Positions 58,581 to 64,000 of a stretch of 64,000 nucleotides of DNA are shown one piece after another; within the stretch, counting starts at the first letter, position 1, and each line of letters starts with the position of its first letter. Below the pieces are notes generated by a model. It made no database searches. It was given only the letters and a program-made list of their open reading frames with translations, and was not told the DNA's origin. This DNA is from Owenweeksia sp965229445 (lineage in GTDB: Bacteria > Bacteroidota > Bacteroidia > Flavobacteriales > Schleiferiaceae): assembly GCA_965229445.1 (NCBI GenBank), contig OZ245876.1, positions 2,232,001 through 2,296,000 on the forward strand. Direction: 5' to 3'. The position numbers and the translations under genes were made by a program.

Positions 58581-59408
58581 TTATTGCTTCAGTTCTGACT
58601 CCTGGTAGTGCTTCATGGCGTCGGGCATCCACTTGTTCAGATTCTCAATACGCGTATCGTGACTGGGATGAGTGGAAACGAATTCCGGTGGTTGCTGCCC
58701 ACCACTCATGGCTGACATGCGCTTCCAAAATTCAGGAGCTCTTTGAGGGTTATAGCCAGCCATGGCCATAAAGGTTAAGCCCATTTGGTCTGCTTCACTT
58801 TCATGCAGCCTGCTAAATGGCAACAACACTCCTACCTGTGAACCTAAACCATACGCTCCTAAGAATAGGGCCTGAGTCTCAGCAGGTTTCTCCTGAATAG
58901 CCACTGCCAGAGCCACCCCTCCAAGCTGAGTTACCATTCCCTGACTCATTCTTTCACTGCCATGTCTTGCAATTGCATGGGCAACCTCATGCCCCATAAC
59001 TACTGCCACGCCTAGTTCATCCTGACAGATGGGTAAGATTCCGGTGTAAAAGGCAACCTTTCCACCTGGCATACACCAGGCGTTAACCACATCGCTTTCA
59101 ATTAGATTAAACTCCCATTCATATCCTTCTAACAATTTTCTACTATGATGTTCAGTAAGGTATGTTTCAACCGCTGTTTTGATATTGTTTCCTACCCTCT
59201 TAATCATTTCACTCTGCTCTGTGCCGCTTATGACTTTACTAGTGCGTAAAACCTCATCGTATTGTGAATAGCTCATGGACTGAACCTGACTGCTTGGGAC
59301 TAAGGATAACTGTTTTCTCCCGGTTAATGGTACACTTCTACAACTCATTACAAAAGCTATGGTAAGCAGAAGAGAAAGTTTAGAGAGGTTGATGTTATTT
59401 TTCATCAT
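58581..59408 (-). CDS. M48-family metallopeptidase lipoprotein
   Basis: 275 residues. The lipobox is FVMSC (Cys ~23), followed by the hallmark RSVPLTGRKQLSLVPSS. The zinc site is HEVAHAIARHGSE (HExxH) with the third ligand Glu in HESEADQMGL. It resembles BepA/LoiP-like outer-membrane-anchored proteases that survey envelope proteins. It is transcribed with the YhhN-type gene. Confidence 0.92.
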   Translation of the reverse strand: MMKNNINLSKLSLLLTIAFVMSCRSVPLTGRKQLSLVPSSQVQSMSYSQYDEVLRTSKVISGTEQSEMIKRVGNNIKTAVETYLTEHHSRKLLEGYEWEFNLIESDVVNAWCMPGGKVAFYTGILPICQDELGVAVVMGHEVAHAIARHGSERMSQGMVTQLGGVALAVAIQEKPAETQALFLGAYGLGSQVGVLLPFSRLHESEADQMGLTFMAMAGYNPQRAPEFWKRMSAMSGGQQPPEFVSTHPSHDTRIENLNKWMPDAMKHYQESELKQ

Positions 59409-59490
59409 TATTGCGACATTATGGCAGTTTGCAGCAGCAATTCATGTCATTATTACCGTTTTATACGATTGAATTGCGCTTTTTCCTGAT

Positions 59491-59505
59491 TGGTATTTCA
59501 ATTGT
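59491..59505 (+). promoter_or_regulatory. Weak sigma-54-like element before hsp20
   Basis: TGGTATTTCAATTGT has GG-N10-GT, one base off the GC of the -12. Start would be near 59517, 21 bases before the ATG. Unsupported by anything else. Confidence 0.25.
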
Positions 59506-59537
59506 TAAGGTAGAATCAAATATAAAATACTAAAACA

Positions 59538-59987
59538 ATGAAACTCATAAAAAGAACACCAGAAACATCAACAGGATTAGATTCAATGTTGGATCACTTT
59601 TTCAACGACAGTTTTCTCAGTTGGCCAGCTTCTCCTTTAACAAAGCGATGGTCTAACCAACCTGCTTACAACATTAAAGAGGAGGAGGATAATTGGCAGA
59701 TTGAACTGGCAGCTCCGGGAATGGCTAAAGACGACTTTAAAATTGACCTGGAGCATGATATGCTCACTATTGCTACTACCAAAACAGAGTCTAAACAGGA
59801 GGAAACGGACAATTACAAGATTCGTCAGTTTGGACAAATCAGTTTTAGCAAAAGCTTTAGACTACCAGAAAACATGGTAGTAGAAGAGGATATAAAAGCT
59901 ACGTACCACGATGGTATTCTTTATGTAACATTGCCTAAGCGTGAAGATGCAAAAACCAGTGTTAGAAGAGAAATTACCGTAGGTTAA
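59538..59987 (+). CDS. Hsp20/alpha-crystallin small heat-shock protein
   Basis: 149 residues, the usual size. The alpha-crystallin domain spans ~45-140: NIKEEEDNWQIELAAPGMAK, DMLTIATTK, FGQISFSKSFRLPENMVVEE and the end motif YHDGILYVTLPKRE. The IxI tail is weak (REITVG). The N-terminal region shows MLDHFFNDSFLSWPAS, typical of Bacteroidota members. It is an ATP-independent holdase in the cytoplasm. Confidence 0.93.
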   Translation: MKLIKRTPETSTGLDSMLDHFFNDSFLSWPASPLTKRWSNQPAYNIKEEEDNWQIELAAPGMAKDDFKIDLEHDMLTIATTKTESKQEETDNYKIRQFGQISFSKSFRLPENMVVEEDIKATYHDGILYVTLPKREDAKTSVRREITVG

Positions 59988-60008
59988 GTACCCACGATTC
60001 TAGAGCTG

Positions 60009-60034
60009 AAGGCCGGTATATCCGGCCTTTTTTA
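60009..60034. terminator. Terminator after hsp20
   Basis: AAGGCCGG (60009-60016) pairs with CCGGCCTT (60022-60029) around TATAT, then TTTTATTTT. It overlaps the stop of the convergent membrane-protein gene. Confidence 0.88.
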
Positions 60035-60748
60035 TTTTGAAATATTATCTAGGAAATAGTTTACGTTGCCACTATAGTAGCTGGTGGTAATATGCTCCCC
60101 ATTGGCAAGAATGATGTCTATGTTGTCTGAGCTCAATGAGGAAACTCGCTCAATATCATCGATGGCAAAAGTTTTTACTTGATGATCAAGGCTACCCATA
60201 TAAATGTTCTCCCCGTCCGTTTTAAGGAATACGTTGAATTGAAGACTCAACAATATGATAGCCATGAAGAACATTCCTACACTAAACAGTTTTTGCAGTT
60301 GACTGCTCAGTTTAGCTTTGGAACCGACCCTTTCAAAAATTGCATCACTCATTCCGAAGACCTCAGAATAGATACTACGACTAAATAACCCGCTGGTTAA
60401 GAACCCGATAATCATAGAAGGAACAATAAGTGAGGCCTGGTTTACGATCAAAACTCCATCATAATTTCCACTGCTATGAACCACGAAAAATACGCCATAT
60501 ATCAGCCAGAACGCACTGATGCTAAACACAATACCCAGAATAATGTGTACCAGCGAATACCATTGCCATTCACCTCGCAACCTTCGTTGCAAGCTTCTGT
60601 TATCCTCTAGCAAAGACAAACTGGATGGTATTCCAACAAATTTTCTGAGAATTAGGGCAAGTCCAAGCACAGCTCCTATCTCAAAGAAGAGCTTAATAAA
60701 TAACATGAGAAGTAGAGTTTGTTTCCTAAAAATGTTTCCAAACCCCAT
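60032..60748 (-). CDS. Unknown integral membrane protein
   Basis: A 238-residue protein. Hydrophobic helices at about residues 10-31, 65-92, 98-119 and 150-170, with a soluble ~65-residue C-terminal domain (YMGSLDHQVKTFAIDDIERV, ILANGEHITTSYYSGNV) that looks beta-rich. I recognise no family. It overlaps the end of the RluA-type gene by 23 bp, so it is the last gene of the panB operon. The function cannot be guessed from neighbours. Confidence 0.65.
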   Translation of the reverse strand: MGFGNIFRKQTLLLMLFIKLFFEIGAVLGLALILRKFVGIPSSLSLLEDNRSLQRRLRGEWQWYSLVHIILGIVFSISAFWLIYGVFFVVHSSGNYDGVLIVNQASLIVPSMIIGFLTSGLFSRSIYSEVFGMSDAIFERVGSKAKLSSQLQKLFSVGMFFMAIILLSLQFNVFLKTDGENIYMGSLDHQVKTFAIDDIERVSSLSSDNIDIILANGEHITTSYYSGNVNYFLDNISK

Positions 60749-61412
60749 CGCTCATCGGAACCGGTGCTTCAAGCACTAATTCACTCTGAGAAACGGGATG
60801 TTCAAATTTAAGGAATTTGGCATGCAATGATATACTCGCGTCTCTGTTACTCCTTGGAAATCCGTACTTTAAGTCCCCCTTAATGGGGTGACCAATAGCG
60901 GCTAACTGTGCCCTTATTTGATGATGTCTACCCGTTTCAAGACTGACTTCCAGTAGACTATAATGATCAATTTTCTTCAGGATTTTATAATATAAAATTG
61001 CCTTTTTGGCATCAGATCTTTCCGGGCCAAAAACCATGGCTTTGTTGCGCTTTTGGTCTTTTACAAGAAAATGTACCAGCCTATCTGTTTCTTTATCAGG
61101 CGAACCACCCACAATGGCCCAGTATTTTTTTTCTACTGCTCTTTTTTCAAAGAGCTTGTTCATCCGAGCCAGTGCTTTAGAGGTTTTGGCAAAGACTACA
61201 ATTCCTGAGGTTGGTCTATCCAATCGGTGGATGAGTCCGGTAAAGACATTTCCTGGTTTAGCATATTTAACCCTGATATGCTCACGCACCTTCTCGAGTA
61301 AGGGTAGGTCACCAGTAAAATCACCCTGTACCAATTCACCTGCTAGTTTATTGACCACTAACAGGTGATTATCTTCAAAAACTATTCTGCGCTCAATGGA
61401 TGACAATGCCAA
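60726..61412 (-). CDS. RluA-family pseudouridine synthase
   Basis: A 228-residue catalytic domain without an S4 domain. The active-site motif is GLIHRLDRPTSGIVVFAKTS with the catalytic Asp in HRLD. Supporting blocks are FEDNHLLVVNKLAGELVQGD and LETGRHHQIRAQLAAIGHPIKGD. It isomerises uridine in rRNA or tRNA; the exact target cannot be read from the sequence. It begins 4 bp after panB. Confidence 0.9.
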   Translation of the reverse strand: MALSSIERRIVFEDNHLLVVNKLAGELVQGDFTGDLPLLEKVREHIRVKYAKPGNVFTGLIHRLDRPTSGIVVFAKTSKALARMNKLFEKRAVEKKYWAIVGGSPDKETDRLVHFLVKDQKRNKAMVFGPERSDAKKAILYYKILKKIDHYSLLEVSLETGRHHQIRAQLAAIGHPIKGDLKYGFPRSNRDASISLHAKFLKFEHPVSQSELVLEAPVPMSDGVWKHF

Positions 61413-61415
61413 AAT

Positions 61416-62234
61416 CTAGTATTGCTCCTGTTCATTCGGAAAATCACGGGCTTTAACATCAGCGACATACTGCTGAACTGCCCCGTTTATACTTTCATAA
61501 AGATTTAAATAACGCCGAAGAAAACGAGGGTTAAATTCATGCGTCATGCCAAGCATATCATGCAATACCAAAACCTGACCGTCAACCTCCGGTCCTGCGC
61601 CAATACCAATCACCGGTATAGATATAGCCTGAGTAACTCTGGACGCCAATTTTGCAGGTATTTTTTCTAGTACCAATGCAAAACATCCCGCCTGTTCCAA
61701 TGCTTTGGCATCACTTAGTAACTTTTTGGCTTCCTCCTCTTCCTTTGCTCTTACCGTGTAAGTTCCAAACTTGTATATAGATTGAGGGGTAAGCCCTAGA
61801 TGCCCCATCACGGGAATACCTGCTGTTAATATTCGCTCGATCGATTCAATCACTTCTACCCCGCCTTCCAGTTTCACAGCATGCGCGCCGCTTTCCTTCA
61901 TGATTTTTATGGCAGAATTAAGTGCTTCCTTGGAGTTTCCTTGATAGGATCCGAAAGGTAAATCTACCACTACCAAAGCTCTCTTCACCGCTCTCACGAC
62001 GGAGCTGGCATGATATATCATCTGATCCAGTGTGATCGGCAAGGTTGTTTCATGGCCTGCCATAACATTGGATGCCGAATCTCCAACCAAAATCACATCC
62101 ACTCCGGCGGCATCAATAATGCCGGCCAGGGTATAGTCATAGGCGGTGAGCATTGAAATCTTTTCCGATTTCCGCTTCATTTCCTGTACAGAATTGGTGG
62201 TGACTTTTCTAAAATCAGACTTACCGGTAGACAT
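61416..62234 (-). CDS. panB: 3-methyl-2-oxobutanoate hydroxymethyltransferase
   Basis: 272 residues at family length. Motifs are KISMLTAYDYTLAGIIDAAGVDVILVGDSA in two parts, the metal-binding Asp/Glu in VKLEGGVEVIESIERI, VMGHLGLTPQSIYKFGTY, and IPVIGIGAGPEVDGQVLVLHDMLG. It adds a hydroxymethyl group from methylene-THF to 3-methyl-2-oxobutanoate, the first committed step of pantothenate and CoA. It is divergent from the lipoprotein gene. Confidence 0.95.
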   Translation of the reverse strand: MSTGKSDFRKVTTNSVQEMKRKSEKISMLTAYDYTLAGIIDAAGVDVILVGDSASNVMAGHETTLPITLDQMIYHASSVVRAVKRALVVVDLPFGSYQGNSKEALNSAIKIMKESGAHAVKLEGGVEVIESIERILTAGIPVMGHLGLTPQSIYKFGTYTVRAKEEEEAKKLLSDAKALEQAGCFALVLEKIPAKLASRVTQAISIPVIGIGAGPEVDGQVLVLHDMLGMTHEFNPRFLRRYLNLYESINGAVQQYVADVKARDFPNEQEQY

Positions 62235-62253
62235 AAATGAAGATTTAGACCAG

Positions 62254-62261
62254 CAAAATTA
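62254..62261 (-). promoter_or_regulatory. -7 box TAATTTTG for panB
   Basis: A perfect TAnnTTTG on the minus strand. Start would be near 62247, 13 bases before the panB ATG. It abuts the opposing -7 box at 62262. Confidence 0.55.
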
Positions 62262-62269
62262 TACTTTTG
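62262..62269 (+). promoter_or_regulatory. -7 box TACTTTTG for the lipoprotein gene
   Basis: A perfect TAnnTTTG on the plus strand, starting at the base next to the panB -7 box. Start would be near 62276, giving a ~60-base leader to ATG 62336. Confidence 0.55.
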
Positions 62270-62335
62270 CCGCGGATGAATTGAAACTTCAGGCCACGCT
62301 CCGCGTTTTAAGAGTCTGATTTGAAAATAAAACTG

Positions 62336-63496
62336 ATGAAAGCTTCCTATTATTTGTGCTTACTTATTAGCCTGGGATGTCTGTTGAGTTCCTGTGATCA
62401 GGAAATTGACATTAATGATGACTGGAGCGATGTTGGAGTGGTTTATGCCCTTTTGGATGCCGATAAGAAGGTGAACTGGGTTCGTATTGAAAGAGGCTAC
62501 CTGGGAACAGAACCGGCTAGTGCATCGTTTAGTATTCCGGATTCACTTTATTATGACAGCCTCTATGTGCTCCTCAATGGAATGGACGAAAACGGGATTA
62601 TTCAGGATTCAAGACGACTGGTAAAAGATCAATCCAAAAATTTAGACTCAGGCTTATTTACGACAGAAGACTTTCGTTTGTATAGAAATAATGATGACCA
62701 ACGCCTGGACGAAGATCTAATTTATCAGTTAAGGGTTATAAAGATTGATACCACGATCAAGAGGCCTCCCTTATGGACGGATCAACAAGTTGACAGCGCA
62801 ATCTTAGCCGGTTATTTCTCAAGGTTTGATGATACGCGTGCAGAAACGGAGCTGGTAAGCCCAAGGAATCGAACAAATCCCAACACCGGGTTCAGGTTTA
62901 TGAGCCCCAACCCGAACCAAACACCACCCAGGTATAATGGTCAGATAAGGTGGTTTAAGAGTGAGAATGCCGAGTTGTACGAAATTGATTTGTGGTTTTA
63001 TTATCGTGAACTGGATACAACCACCGGCATTACCGTAGAAAAAGAATTCAAAAGTGATTTTGAATCACAGACCGGCCCCTTTAGTACTGGGGCATCAGGA
63101 ATCATTGAATCAAATAAGGGTCGAACCCAGTTATATGAGGCTATTGCTGCGAATGTACCAGTAGACGACAATGTTTTAAGGTTTTATGATCGAATGGAAA
63201 TTAAAATTTATGCTGGTGGTGAACAGTTACGCAGGTTTATCCAATTAAATGAACCCACTTCCAGCCTTAGTCAAACGAGGCCAGAATTCACACAAGTTCA
63301 AAATGGAACCGGATTATTTTCATCCAGAACGGACAGAATAATTACAGATGTTCAACTATCCGAGGGCACCAATGGCGTTAAGAACACCTTTTACCTGGAT
63401 CCTATTCTGTGCGATCGCAATTTTGTAAACCTTGAGTTTTCTGACACCTGTTATTGTGAATTCTTCGCAGGAGCACCTTCCAAGCAATGCTTTTAA
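62336..63496 (+). CDS. Bacteroidota lipoprotein of unknown function (DUF4249-like layout)
   Basis: From ATG 62336 the protein is 386 residues with lipobox LLSSC (KASYYLCLLISLGCLLSSC). The mature part starts DQEIDINDDWSDVGVVYALLD and is rich in beta strands and Asp/Asn loops. It ends with a Cys cluster (CDRNFVNLEFSDTCYCEFF and PSKQCF) that could form disulphides. The opening recalls DUF4249 proteins in size and position but lacks their VVEG block, so no family is assigned. TTG 62321 would add five residues. A terminator separates it from dnaK. Confidence 0.7.
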   Translation: MKASYYLCLLISLGCLLSSCDQEIDINDDWSDVGVVYALLDADKKVNWVRIERGYLGTEPASASFSIPDSLYYDSLYVLLNGMDENGIIQDSRRLVKDQSKNLDSGLFTTEDFRLYRNNDDQRLDEDLIYQLRVIKIDTTIKRPPLWTDQQVDSAILAGYFSRFDDTRAETELVSPRNRTNPNTGFRFMSPNPNQTPPRYNGQIRWFKSENAELYEIDLWFYYRELDTTTGITVEKEFKSDFESQTGPFSTGASGIIESNKGRTQLYEAIAANVPVDDNVLRFYDRMEIKIYAGGEQLRRFIQLNEPTSSLSQTRPEFTQVQNGTGLFSSRTDRIITDVQLSEGTNGVKNTFYLDPILCDRNFVNLEFSDTCYCEFFAGAPSKQCF

Positions 63497-63544
63497 CTGA
63501 CACTTAGGCATTAAATAGTTCGTAAAACATCTCATTTTCATACG

Positions 63545-63580
63545 AATCCTGACAGCTTTGTCAGGATTTTGTGTTTTATA
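63545..63580 (+). terminator. Terminator between the lipoprotein gene and dnaK
   Basis: AATCCTGACA (63545-63554) pairs perfectly with TGTCAGGATT (63559-63568) around GCTT, followed by TTGTGTTTTAT. Confidence 0.85.
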
Positions 63581-63648
63581 ACCACTGGCATAGAGCTTGA
63601 CATGCTTTGAGCAGACTTGAAAATTCATAAAAATCAAAATATACAGTA

Positions 63649-64000
63649 ATGGGAAAAATTATTGGCATTGACCTGGGAACTACCAACTCTTGCGTTGCCG
63701 TTATGGAAGGTAACGAACCGGTGGTCATTCCCAATAGTGAAGGGAAGCGTACAACTCCTTCAATTGTTGCATTTGTGGAAGGCGGAGAACGGAAAGTAGG
63801 TGACCCTGCTAAGCGTCAGGCTATCACAAATCCCCAAAAAACGATATCATCCATAAAGAGATTCATGGGATCCTCATTTTCAGAGTCAGAAAAAGAGGTG
63901 AAACGGGTGTCTTATAAAGTAGTGAAAGGTGATAATGACACTCCGAGGGTAGAGATCGATGGAAGAAATTATACCCCTCAGGAATTGTCAGCTATGATTT
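63649..64000 (+). CDS. dnaK: Chaperone DnaK, N-terminal part (3' end outside window)
   Basis: The frame from ATG 63649 reads GKIIGIDLGTTNSCVAVMEG, which is the Hsp70 phosphate-1 motif. EGKRTTPSIVAF and AITNPQKTISSIKRFMGSSF follow, as in bacterial DnaK. About 117 residues of the nucleotide-binding domain are in the window. It would fold proteins with DnaJ and GrpE. It starts ~70 bp after the terminator hairpin; no CIRCE inverted repeat (TTAGCACTC-N9-GAGTGCTAA) is visible ahead of it. Confidence 0.95.
   Translation, partial: MGKIIGIDLGTTNSCVAVMEGNEPVVIPNSEGKRTTPSIVAFVEGGERKVGDPAKRQAITNPQKTISSIKRFMGSSFSESEKEVKRVSYKVVKGDNDTPRVEIDGRNYTPQELSAMI

Noticed and set aside
63580..63648. CIRCE heat-shock operator before dnaK
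   Set aside because: No TTAGCACTC/GAGTGCTAA inverted repeat is present in the interval.

Overview
The window comes from a member of the Bacteroidota, probably a marine-type flavobacterium or relative. The evidence is a TonB receptor paired with a DUF4249-type lipoprotein, BshA, a GWxTD protein, a NagZ/beta-lactamase fusion, a fused E1 alpha/beta dehydrogenase, and several genes preceded by the Bacteroidota -7 box TAnnTTTG. I cannot place the order or genus. About 60 protein genes and one tRNA are supported. The first gene (TonB receptor) and the last gene (dnaK) are cut by the window edges.

Layout. 1-6570: outer-membrane receptor and lipoprotein, a TolB-like/TPR/AraC regulator, a DUF4386 membrane protein, an MFS exporter and an NAD(P)-binding oxidoreductase. 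6570-7740: a structured intergenic zone with tRNA-Ser(UGA), two partial tRNA-Ser copies, hairpins, degenerate repeats and a small GIY-YIG nuclease. 7818-11220: GWxTD protein, LpxL-like acyltransferase and GT2. 11236-16453: thioredoxin-fold exported protein, DUF2911 lipoprotein, aroQ, divergent xerD, and the fused E1. 17034-26410: an unknown exported protein, a membrane class III adenylate cyclase with TPRs, a 2OG-Fe(II) oxygenase, SUI1 factor, orphan LuxR-type HTH, bshA, a YwqK repeat protein, and a GH3/beta-lactamase fusion. 26552-31371: a tightly overlapping operon of a small membrane protein, mutL, two rhomboids and an EEP-fold enzyme, followed by a GT-C type glycosyltransferase and an AsmA-like protein. 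35168-41523: AhpC, ZIP, methyltransferase, TauE, sodium symporter, lipoprotein, and THUMP-type RNA methyltransferase.

41525-53229 is the most coherent accessory-like block. It holds YihY, DUF1328, MscS, a stand-alone receiver, an NtrC-type regulator with a GAFTGA loop, a cytoplasmic PAS histidine kinase, a coiled-coil lipoprotein, an AI-2E-type permease, a DJ-1/PfpI protein, an AsmA/DUF748-like protein, CsbD, and a PrsW-type protease. Four of these genes (lipoprotein, pfpI, DUF748-like, csbD) are preceded by GG-N10-GC sequences resembling sigma-54 promoters. Two upstream regions share an 18-bp candidate activator site. I infer a locally encoded sigma-54 envelope/osmotic stress regulon controlled by the adjacent NtrC/kinase pair. 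This is the best candidate in the window for an undescribed system.

53208-64000 is mostly housekeeping: an EEP-fold enzyme, an erythromycin-esterase-like exported protein, priA, yhhN, M48 protease, hsp20, an unknown membrane protein, rluA-type synthase, panB, a lipoprotein and the start of dnaK. A back-to-back pair of -7 boxes lies between panB and the lipoprotein gene. Start codons were moved downstream in several genes where a promoter, signal peptide or family length supports it.
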